From NCBI RefSeq assembly GCF_000147815.2, contig NC_015957.1, positions 5,208,001-5,272,000 of the forward strand: 64,000 nucleotides of DNA, written 5' to 3'. The notes under the pieces are model-generated. The model searched no databases, was not told the DNA's origin, and saw only the letters and a list, made by a program, of their open reading frames with translations. Origin of the DNA: Streptomyces violaceusniger Tu 4113 (GTDB lineage: Bacteria; Actinomycetota; Actinomycetes; Streptomycetales; Streptomycetaceae). Made by a program: the position numbers and the translations under genes. Of the stretch, positions 54,686-64,000 are shown piece by piece; position 1 is the first letter of the stretch, and each line of letters opens with the position of its first letter.

Positions 54686-54970
54686 GTGATCAAGAAGCTG
54701 CACGACATCGGCCTGCGCTCGGAGCACGCCTACACCGCCGCCGTCGCCTCCATCGGCCTGTCGGTCCTCACCTGGGCCACCTCCCTCCGTGCCGAACCCG
54801 GTACCGGCCTCGACCGTGCCGACCGGTGGGGCATCTTCGTCGGTGAGTGGGCGCCCACCTTCTTCTGCCTCGGCCTCGCCCTGTCCCACTACGAGCAGGA
54901 AGAAGGCTCGCTGATGGGCAAGGCGCACGCCGACGGGGAACGACAGCGGCAGATGGCGGGCACCCCGTAG
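54686..54970 (+). CDS. Small membrane protein of unknown function (94 aa)
   Basis: GTG 54686 with AAGGAGC upstream. Two hydrophobic segments (about 15-33 YTAAVASIGLSVLTWATSL and 50-66 EWAPTFFCLGLALSHY) in a hairpin arrangement and a charged tail. Downstream of ku by 86 bases in the same direction. Family not recognised. Confidence 0.65.
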   Translation: MIKKLHDIGLRSEHAYTAAVASIGLSVLTWATSLRAEPGTGLDRADRWGIFVGEWAPTFFCLGLALSHYEQEEGSLMGKAHADGERQRQMAGTP

Positions 54971-54993
54971 CACGACGTCCCACCCTGCACTTG

Positions 54994-55355
54994 TCAGGGA
55001 GCGAGCTCGGCTGGCGGCCAGGCGATGTGGGCGATGTTCTCGTATCCAAGGGAGGATGCCAGTCCCGGTCCAGGCCCGGACCGAGACCTCAGCGTCGGCC
55101 GGCACCACCTCGACGCCCGCCTCAGCAGCCGCCACGGCGACGCCGCGTAGGACCAAATGGGCCAGCCGCTCTGGCGTCCCAGCCCGTAACGTCCAGGAGC
55201 AGCCCGCCGAGCGACGGCGTGTGCGCCGCGAGTGGCGCCGTGCCGATCAGCTGTTGGCGTACTCCCTGACGGTGGTCTCCAGCTCGGTGAGAGTCTCCGC
55301 GGCTGCGCTGATGCCAAGGATCCCCAGCACCGACACGCAGTCGGCAGCGTAGCGG
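54994..55355 (-). pseudogene. Unidentified conserved-looking gene, broken, fused to the NRPS 3' end
   Basis: Continues the NRPS frame from about 55355 with non-NRPS sequence (LGRYAADCVSVLGILGISAA, ETLTELETTVREYAN) to TGA near 55247. A missing C there, and further frame changes near 55170 and 55060, recover LIGTAPLAAHTPSLGGLLLD, AEAGVEVVPADAEVSVRAW and YENIAHIAWPPAELAP, stop at 54994. Together it looks like a 120-130-aa protein that lost its start. Family not recognised. Confidence 0.5.
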
Positions 55356-58300
55356 CCCAGCGTCACCCGGTGCAGCAGTGCGGCGACCGCGGTGTGCACC
55401 ACCATGAACAGGCTGGTCCGGGTGGTCGCGGCGAGCCGGTTCAGGCGGGCGTGCAGCGCGGCGTCGAGTGTGAAGGGGACGGTCTCCCCGCGGTGTGCGG
55501 AGACCGGCGGCCGGGGACGGTCCAGCGGCAGCTGCAGCACCTCCGGGGCGCCGTGCAGGATCCGCGCCCAGTGGTCGACGCCGGTGTCCGGGTCGCGGTC
55601 GAGCAGGCGGAGGGTGTAGTCCGCGTACTGCACGGGTGTGCTCGTCCACTGCGGGGCGTCGCCCGCGGCGCGGGCCCGGTAGGCGGTGGACAGGTCACGG
55701 GCCAGCGGACCGAGCGACCAGCCGTCGGCGGCGATGTGGTGCAGCAGGAGCAGGAGTACGTGGTGCTCGGGTGCGGTCTCGTGGAGCACGGCGCGGACGG
55801 GGAGTTCTGTCTCCAGGTCGAATACGTGCGCGGACGCGGCGGCGAGCAGTTGGGGCAGTGCCGCCTCCGAGGTGACCACCGTCCGAAACGGCAGGCCCTC
55901 GGCGTCGCGGATCCGCTGGTACGGCTCGCCGTGGTGTTCCACCACGGTGGTGCGCAGGCTCTCGTGCCTGTCCAGCAGGTCGCCGAGGGCCGCCCGCAGG
56001 GGTTCCACACGCAGCGGCCCGGTGAACCGGACGGCGAAGGACATGTTGTACACGGAATTGGGGCCGGCGAACCGGTCGAAGAACCACAGCCGTCGCTGCG
56101 CGGGCGAGAGCGGTACGCGCTCCGGTCGCGGGGCGGCGGCCGCCCGGACGGGAGCCACGGCAGCGCCCTGCGGGACGTGGCGTGCCAGGTCGGCGACGAC
56201 CGGGGCGTCGAACAGGGTGCGGATACTCAACTCACGGCCGGTCTCCGCGCGCAGCCGGTTGATCAGACGGGTGGCGAGCAGCGAGTGTCCGCCCAGGTCG
56301 AAGAAGTTGTCCTCGGCGCCGACCTCGGCCAGTCCCAGGGTCTCGGCGAACAGGTCGCACAGCAGCCGTTCTTCCGGGTTCTCCGGCCTGCGGCTCACCG
56401 GCAGCGCGGTCTCCGCAGGCGGCAGGGCGGCGCGGTCCAGCTTGCCGTTCCCGGTCAGCGGGATCTCGTCGACAGGGACGACGAAGGCGGGCACCATGTG
56501 CGCGGGCAGCACCGTGCGGGCATGGGCGCGCAGTTCCGCGGCCGACGGCGTCTCGGCCGGGCCGGTCCCGGCCGCTCGCCTGGCCGGGACGACGTAGCAG
56601 AGCAGGCGGCCGCCGTCGGCGCCGGTCTCGGCGAGCACCACGGCCCGGTCCACGGCAGGATGCTGTTCGAGCGCTCGATCTCGCCGGGCTCGATCCGGTA
56701 GCCGCGCATCTTCACCTGCTGGTCGATCCGACCGAGGTACTCCAGCGTGCCGTCCGGCCGCTGCCGCGCGAGGTCCCCGGACCGGTACATCCGGGTGCCG
56801 GGCACACCGAACGGGTCGGGGACGAACCGGCTCGCGGTGAGCGCCGGCCGGTCCAGATAGCCGCGGGTCACGCCGGGGCCGGACACGTGGATCTCGCCGG
56901 GGCAGCCCGGCGGCACCGGTCGTAGCGCGTGGTCCAGCAGCCGCAGGCGGAGGTCGGACAGCGCGGTTCCGATGACGCTCGCGGTCTCTTCGGGGTCGGT
57001 CAGCTCGATGTACGTCGCGTGGACGGTGGTCTCGGTGATCCCGTACATGTTGACCAGGGCGGCCCGGCCCGGGCCGTGCCAGGAGCGGACGCGGGACGGT
57101 TCCAGAGCCTCCCCCGCGCATACGATCACCCGCAGGTCGGGCAACGCGTCCGCGCCGGCCTCCTCCTCGGCCCGCAGGAACTGGTAGAAGGCCGAGGGAG
57201 TCTGGTTCAGGGCGGTGACTCGCTCCCGGCGCAGCAGCGCCAAGAGGTCCCTGGGCGAGCGGGCCACGTCGTCCGGCACCACCACCAGCCGCCCGCCGCG
57301 GCCGAGAGCCGTCCACATCTCCCAGACGGAGACGTCGAAGGCGTAGGAGTGGAACAGGGCGTGTACATCGGCGTCGAACCGGAACCACTCGTCGGTCGTG
57401 GCCAGCAGCCGTACGACATTGCGGTGGGTGACCAGGACGCCCTTGGGCCGACCGGTGGAACCGGAGGTGTAGATGACGTAGGCGACCGCCTCGGGGTCCA
57501 CGGTCACGGCGGGCGGGTGCGCCGGGTGGGTGGCGGCCGTGTCGGGGCCGTCGAAGAGGATCTGCGGCTGCGGGACCGGCAGCGGGGCGCCCGTCACGAC
57601 GAGCACGGGGCCGGCCTCCGCGAGCACCCCCCGGATACGCTCCTCGGGGTACGTCGGGTCCAGGGGCAGATAGCCCGCGCCCGACTTCAGCACCGCCAGG
57701 ATCGCGACGACGAGGTCCGCCGAACGCTCCAGCACCAGGCCGACCAGGCGCTCCGGTCCCGCGCCGCGCTCGATCAGGAGGTGGGCGAGACGGTTGGCGC
57801 GCGCGTCGACCTCCGCGTAGGACAGGGTAGTGCCGCCGTGGGTGAGGGCCGGGGCCGCCGGCCGGCGGCGCACCTGCGCGGCGAACAGGGCGGTCAGCGT
57901 GGCCGGCCCGGTGTCCCGGTCCGGGGCGGGCGCGGGGGCTTCGAGATCGGCGCGCTCGTCGGGCAGCAGCAGGTCGACGCGTCCCAGGGGCGCCGCCGGG
58001 TCGTCGGCCATCCGGTCGAGGACGACGCGCAGGCGGTCGAGCAGACGGCCGGCCGCCTCGCCGTCGAACAGGTCGGTGTTGTGATCGAGTTGGAGCCGCA
58101 GCCGGTCGCCGGGCACGGCGATCAGCGTCAGCGGGTAGTGGGTGCCGTCGCGGCCCTGGACCTCCCGCAGCTCCAGGTCGGGTACCAGGGTGGCCAGTTC
58201 CTCGTCGTCGACCGGATAGTTCTCGAAGACGACGACGGTGTCGAAGAGTTCGGCGTGCCCGGTGACCGTCTGCAGGGTCGTCAGGTCGGCGTGCTGGTGG

Positions 58301-61300
58301 TCGAGCATGGACAGTTGCTGGGCCCGCAGGTCCGCCAGGCAGTCGGCGACCGGTTGGCGTGGGTCGAGGGGGACCCGGACCGGCACGGTGTTGATCAGCA
58401 GGCCGACGATCCGTTCCGCGCCGGGTAGTTCGGCGGGCCGGCCGGAGACCGTGGCGCCGAACACCACGTCGTCCCGTCCGGTCAGGGCGCCGAGCAGGAT
58501 CGCCCAGGCCAGTCGCAGGACGACGCTGGTCGTCAGGCCGCCTTCCCGCGCCAGGGCCTCGACGCGGGCGGTGAACTCGGGGTCCAGTTCGGCGGTCGTG
58601 CGGCGACGTGCCCCGGTCGCGCCACGCCGGCCGGGGCCGCCGACCAGGGTCGGGCCGTCCACGGACGCCAGCAGCGCGCGCCAGGCGGACTCGTCCGCGC
58701 GGGCGTCCCTGGTGGCCAGCCAGTCGAGGAAGTCGCGGTACGGAGTGGCGGGCGGCAGCGGGTGACCGGCGTAGAGCGAGAACAGTTCCCTGATCAGGAT
58801 TGGCATGGACCAGCCGTCGACCAGGAGATGGTGCGTGGTCAGGACGAAGGTGTGCCGGTCGGCGGACCTGCGCAGCAGCGCGGCGCGCATCAGTGGGGGG
58901 TCGGCGAGGTCGAAGCGGCGCCGGCGGTCGGCGGCGAGGAAGCCCTCCAGGTCCTCCGGTGCGGGCGTCTCGCGCCACTCCACGACGGAGCCCGGTACCA
59001 CCACCTGGACGGGCCGGCCCGACGCGCCGGGCCGGACACCGGCGGAGAGCTGCGGGTGGCGGCGCAGCAGGCGGTGCAGCGCGTCCCGCAACGCGTCGGC
59101 GTCGAGTGTCCCGTCGAGGTCGAAGACGAACTGGACGAGGTAGGGGTCCACCCCATCGTGGTCGTAGAGCGAGTGGAAGAGCAGGCCCTGGGCCAACGGC
59201 GGCAGTGGCAGTTCACCGGTGGCGCGGGACCGGGCCCGGTCGACCAGCGCGCGCAGGACGTCGAACCATCGCTCGGCCAGGCCGGCGACGCGCGTCGCGT
59301 CGAGCAGGCCGCCGGGCCAGGACCAGTGGGCGACCAGTTCAGGGCCGTCCGGGCGGTCGGTGATCACCGTGTCCAGCTCGACGGCGTGGCTCATGGCCGG
59401 CCCGGCCGCGGTGGTCAGGCCGCCATCCGACGGGACCCCGGCGGCGGTCACGTCGGCCAGCACCGACCAGGGGCCTTCGCCGCCGACGCCGAAGCGGCCC
59501 AGGTAGTTGAAGGCGAACTGCGGCGTGCGGCGGGCGGCGAGGGCGGGAGCGCTCTGCGGGTTGAGATAGCGCAGCAGACCGTGGGTCAGTCCCGCGCGGC
59601 CGGAGTCACGGGTGCGGGAGCGCACCTGGGCGACCGCGCCGTCCAGGGCGATCGGGTCGGTCCGCGCCTCGGCCCAGGAGCAGCCGGGGTCGAGTACCAC
59701 GGGATACAGGGTGGTGAACCAGCCGACCGTGCGGGACAGGTCAAGGTTGTCCGCGAACTCCTCACGTCCGTGGCACTCCAGGTCCACGGCAAGCGCGTCC
59801 GGGCCGTCCCGCCAGTCGGCGGCGGCCAAGGCGAACGCGGTGAGCAGCAGGTCCTGCACCGAGCAGTCGAAAGCCGCGGTCGCGTCGCTCAGCAGGCGCG
59901 CGGTGAGCGCGCCGGGCAGGGTGGCGGTGTGGCGGCGCCGGGTGTCCTCAGTGTCCGACGCGGGATCCAGGGGGCGCGCGGCGACCGGTGGTTCCACGGG
60001 CTCCGGCCGCTCGTGCGAGAACGTGTGGAGCACGGCGGGGTGATGGGCGTACCCCACCAGTGCCTTCGCCCACTGCGCGAAGGAAGTCCCGGTCGGTTGC
60101 AGCGTCGGGGTCCGGCCCCGGTGTACCGCGTCCCAGGCGGTTTCGAGGTCGTCCCGGAGGATGCGCCAGGAGACACCGTCGACCCCGAGGTGGTGCACTG
60201 TGAGGGTCAAAGCGCCCGCCGTCCCGGGCCCGGGGTCCCGCCAGCGCGCGTGCACCATCCGGCCGCGCTCCGGGACGGTCGGCGGGCCCGGCCGGTTCAG
60301 CTCGACCGGCACGGTGGGCAGCACCTCCAGCGACCAGATCGGGCCCGTGACGGTCAGGGAGAGCCTCAGCATGGGGTGGTGATCGACGAGGGCCTGCACC
60401 ACCGCGCGGACCTGATCCTCGGTGCTGCCCACCGGGGTGCGCACCGTCAGGGACTGGACGAACCCGTGGAGTATGCCGCCGCGTTCACGCAGCCAGTGCA
60501 TGACGGGCGTCAGCGGCACCGCGGAGTCGTCCGCGTCGTCCAGCGCGATCCGATGCGCGGGAAGCCTGTCGTCCGCGAGTGCGGCGGCGAGTCCGGCGAC
60601 GGTGGGGGTGCGGAAGACGTCCGGGGTGGTGATCGCCAGACCGGCGCGCTGCGCCGCCGCCGCGAGTTGGATCGCCTGGATGCTGTCCCCGCCGAGCCGG
60701 AAGAAGTCCTCGTCGAGGGGGACGTCCGGCACGCCGAGCAGCTCGCCCACCAGCTCGGCGAGCAGCTTCTCGGCGGGCGTGCGCGGGGCCGCGCCCCTCC
60801 CGGCGCTGCGAGCGGCGACCGCGGACTCCGGCGCGGGCAGCGCGGCCCGATCCAGCTTGCCGTTGCGGGTCAGGGGCAACCGGTCCACGGCCACCACTGC
60901 GGTCGGCAGCATGTAAGCGGGCAGCCGGTCGAGCAGCGCCGCCGTGTCGAGACCGTCCGCCGCACCGCCGGACACGGTCACGTAGGAGACGAGCCGCCGC
61001 CCTCCCGGGCGCTCCTGAGCAACGGTCGCGGCCTGCCCGACCCGCGGGTCGGCACGTAGCACGGCGTCGATCTCGCCCGTCTCGATCCGGTGACCGCGCA
61101 GCTTGATCTGCCCGTCGGCACGACCGGCGAACTCCAGCCGACCGTCCGCACTCCACCGGGCCAGATCGCCCGTGCGGTAGACGCGCGCCCCCGGCGGCCC
61201 CGACGGGTCGGGGACGAAGCGCTCCGCGGTCGCACCCGCCCTCCCCACGTAACCGCGCGCCACCCCCGCTCCCCCGAGATACAGCTCCCCCACCGACCCC

Positions 61301-63714
61301 GGCGGCACGGGCCGCAACGCGTCGTCGAGAAGCAGCACCCGCTTGCCATCCAGCGGGCCGCCGATGGGGACGGACGCGGCGTCCGCAGGCAGTTGCGGGA
61401 CCGCGTACCGGGTCGCGAAGACCGTGGTCTCGGTGGGCCCGTAGCCGTTGACGACGGTGAGACCCGGCAGTGCCTGCCGCACCGCGCGGACGGCGTCCGG
61501 GGACACCACGTCCCCTCCGGTCCACACCTGGCGGACACCGGCCAGGCAGGCCGGGTCCTCGGCGGCGATGGCGTGGAAGAGTCCGGCGGTCAGCCACAGC
61601 CCGGTCACCCCGGTCTCCGCCACGGTCCGGGCCAGTTCGGCCGGGCCGAGATGTCCTGGCGCGGCGACGACCACCTCACCGCCGGTCAGGAGCGGCACCC
61701 ATAGCTCCAGGTTGAACGCGTCGAAGGCGTGCGGCGAGTGCAGCAGGACCCTGTCCGCGCCACCCTCGGACCACCAGCGGTCGGCGGCGAGCGAGGCCAG
61801 GGCGCTCTGTGTGATGCCAACCCCTTTGGGCCGGCCCGTGGAACCGGACGTGAACATCACGCAGGCGAGAGCGTCCGGTGACGTCCCGACCCCGGCGGGC
61901 GCATCATCGCCGTCCGCGTCGGAGTCGGCTCGCACGTCCAGCACGCTCAGACCACGGTCACGGGCGTATGTCACGATGGCGTCGCCCCCGGTGTGCCGGT
62001 CGGTGACCAGCAGCCGCGCGTCCGCGTCGGACAGGACGGTCTCCTGCCGTGGCGACGCGTCGTCCCGATGCAGGGGTACGTATGCCGCGCCCGCCCGCAC
62101 CACAGCGAGAGCGGCGACGATCAGATCCACCGAGCGTTCCAGAAGCAGGGCGACAGTGCGCTCCGGCCCCGCACCGGCGGCGACCAGCGCACCGGCCAAC
62201 GCAGCGGCACGCCCGTCCAGTTCGCGGTAGGTCAGCCGCTGACCCGTTCCTGCGCAGCGCACCGCGAAGGCGTCCGGGGCGCGGCGTACCCGGTCCGCGA
62301 ACCGGTCGACGGCGGTGTCGGCGGATGCGGCCGAGGTGGGCGCGCCCGTACCCAGGGCGACGAGACGGCGGCGCTCCCCCGTGGTGGTGGTTGCGACTCG
62401 CGCCAGGGGCGTGCCGCGTTCGGCCCGCGCCACCTGCCTCAGCACGTGCGGGAAGCGGTCGGCGACGCCTCGCAGGAGGTCCTCGCCGTGGTTGGCGGGG
62501 TTGGCGTCGAAGTCAAGGCGCAGTTCGCCATCACCGCGGTCGTGCGCGAAGAATGAGAGGTCCTCGGACGGCGGCGCCTGGAGGTTGCGGACGGTCGCGG
62601 TGAGCGAACCGAAGCGCAGCGGCCGGTCGAACCGCTGGATGTTGAGGACCGGCCCGAAGAACCTGCGTCCGTCGTCAGGAGGGTCCACCTCCCGGCGCAG
62701 GCGCTCGCCCCGGTAGCGCTGGTGCCGGCGCACCGCCCGCAGTTCTTCGGCCACTTCCTCGAGCAGGCGGCCGACGGACGCGGCCGGGTCGACGCGGAGC
62801 CGCAGCGGCAGGACGTTGGCTGTCATCGCCGGGACGCGGCGGACGAGTTCGGCGGACCGGCCGGCGACCGGCAGGCTCAGCACGACATCCCGGTCACCGG
62901 TCATCGCGTGCAACTGGATCGCTGTGGCCGCGGCGAACAACCGGGTCCAGCGATGCCCGAGCCGTCGCGCGCCGTCCCTCAGCTCGGTGAACTCCGCCGC
63001 CGGCAGCCCCCTGCTGGTGCGCATCGACCGGTCCGACGCCGCCGCCGGACCCGCTCCGAGCGTCGGGAAGTGCGACCGGCCCGCCAACCGCTCCCTCCAC
63101 CGGCCGCCGTCCGCGTCGTGCTCGGCGGAACCGCGGTATGCCGTCTCGGCGTCGATCAGCGCCCGAAGCCCGCTCCAGCCGCTTGGCGGCACCGGGCTGC
63201 CCTCGTACAGATGACGGTAGACTTCAGCGGCCCGTTCGGCGAACAGTGCCATGCCCGCCCCGTCGAGGGCGATGTGATGGACTCGGTGGAACAGCAGAGT
63301 GCGGTCGTCGCTCACGCGCAGCACCGCGCCGAAGAACAACGGCCCCGCGTCGCAGCCTCCCGCCTCGGCCATGGCCGCCCGCATCCACTTCAGCGCCGCG
63401 GCATCCGGGTCGGGCGTCTTGCGCAGGTCGACCGTCTCGACGGCGTGCTCGACATCGGCGACGAGCCACTGCACGGGGGCCACCGAACCGGCCGCTCCCA
63501 TACGGACGTTCACCGCCTCGCACTCGGCGGCCGTCCTGGCGACCGCGGTCGCCAGCAGGTCGACGGCGACCGGGCCGTCCAGCTCGAGGTACTCCGCCCA
63601 CTGGTACGCGTCCGGCCCGCCGAACCCCCCGCGTTCGGCGAGCCATACCCCCAGCTGCGCGTCGGTGAGTGGCAGTGGAACACGGTTGTCTGGCATATGA
63701 GCGAGCGTTCCCAT
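55356..63714 (-). pseudogene. Non-ribosomal peptide synthetase C-A-PCP-E-C-A-PCP-C, frameshifted and 3'-truncated
   Basis: Leftward from ATG 63714 (or 63693). C1 is of EntF-like starter kind (HHIALDG, about residue 150). A1 (FTSGSTGRPKG about 624, NGKLDR about 951) has hand-read code D-A-L-W-W-G-G-V-F, close to valine codes. PCP1 LGGDS is near 1008. Epimerization domain: HHLGVDG near 1175, LDLSRTVGWFT, FNYLGRF. C2 has HHLLVDG near 1631. A2 (YTSGSTGRPKG near 2084) has code D-V-W-N-V-A-M-V-H, close to threonine codes. After RIEPGEIE (56666-56680) one G is missing; the next frame gives LEQHPAVDRA, NGKLDR, PCP2 DLGGHSLLA and C3 with HHIAADG. C3 ends after LLHRVT at about 55356. Predicted unit: acyl or starter, D-Val, Thr, next. 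Confidence 0.88.
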
Positions 63715-64000
63715 CCGTCCCGTCGGTGGTATTCCGACGACTGCCGTCCGATGTGTACGTGTCGATCAAAAAACGATGCACATCATGGAAACACGAGAGG
63801 CAATGAACAAGTAAAGCGTTGGCAATGTGATAGATCTCACGATTAATCAGGTAACAGCAAAGATGCAGGTGGGTACGGTCTCGGGAGACAGAAGGACGAA
63901 TTTCAGTCGCACCTGAGGCCGCTTTACCTTCCTCTCCGAGAACTCGACCAAAAAGTCACCCCGGTGGCCGATTGATCTCCACCGCCGAGAAGGGCACCCT
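63715..64000. promoter_or_regulatory. NRPS upstream region
   Basis: 286 bases, clearly AT-richer than the gene, as is usual for regulated Streptomyces promoters. I see no complete consensus promoter, and no gene starts within the window's end. Confidence 0.4.

Noticed and set aside
58762..61059. A 765-codon open frame antisense to the large NRPS
   Set aside because: The NRPS cores lie on the opposite strand across the whole stretch, and the product is low-complexity Gly/Arg/Val.
1..64000. CRISPR arrays, tRNA or rRNA genes
   Set aside because: No regularly spaced direct repeats, no cloverleaf with a convincing T-loop, and no rRNA-like conserved blocks were seen on either strand.

Overview
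The window looks like an accessory region of a Streptomyces (or close relative) replicon. The DNA is very GC-rich, almost all convincing genes have G or C in most third codon positions, starts are often GTG or TTG, and the gene families are typical of that genus: XRE regulators with a TM segment, DUF6233, DUF4232, EACC1-associated caspase, streptogrisin-type protease, Ku and NRPS modules. I saw no rRNA, tRNA or CRISPR array. The density of dead insertion sequences and truncated genes fits a chromosome arm or a large linear plasmid; that placement is inference.

Layout. 0-4.6 kb: a stranded IS200/IS605 right end, an SF2 helicase with helicase-associated repeats and a decayed IS3. 4.8-9.8 kb: a probable conflict module (EACC1 plus caspase with C-terminal membrane segments), facing a three-gene recombinase operon with ATGA overlaps whose third gene has lost its 3' end. 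9.9-12.1 kb: gene debris (unknown fragment, GNAT, integrase-type transposase). 12.2-19.6 kb: the most ordinary stretch, with a fatty acid desaturase, two paralogous HTH-TM sensor proteins, a small secreted protein, a membrane protein, an HxlR regulator facing a small ORF plus DsbA/FrnE protein, and an azoreductase. 20-23.3 kb: IS256 with a nonsense codon, a secreted alginate lyase-like protein, a DUF6192-like remnant and a second, orphan IS256 right end. 23.35-28.7 kb: a nested element, in which two inverted 868-bp IS copies flanking an SDR and an XRE regulator have split a 101-aa ORF that lies between the terminal repeats of an older IS. 28.7-33.4 kb: an alpha/beta hydrolase, a 2'-5' RNA ligase-like protein, an MDR oxidoreductase, and P450 and TPR pseudogenes.

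33.5-40.2 kb: a broken NRPS locus. A promoter-proximal condensation-domain stub points right. A block of thioesterase, VioC-like hydroxylase and adenylation-methyltransferase-PCP module points left and ends at an intact IS200/IS605 (TnpA plus TnpB). This is best explained by an inversion with loss of most of the condensation domain. 40.2-54.9 kb: LysR/SDR and MarR/SDR pairs, efflux-pump debris, an intact IS630 that forms the end of a protease gene, a DUF4232 pseudogene, an extra MurE, LysR, Tn3 and IstB remnants, a DUF6233 protein, Ku and a small membrane protein. 55.0-63.7 kb: a large leftward NRPS (C-A-PCP-E-C-A-PCP-C) with one frameshift, cut off inside its last C domain and fused to the remains of another gene.

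Functionally, the two NRPS pieces, the oxygenase and the thioesterase look like the wreck of one or two non-ribosomal peptide pathways. MurE, the P450, the MDR enzyme and the SDRs could be linked to it, but nothing in the sequence proves this. A striking theme is single-base deletions in otherwise well-preserved genes. Either the locus is decaying or the sequence has systematic indel errors.
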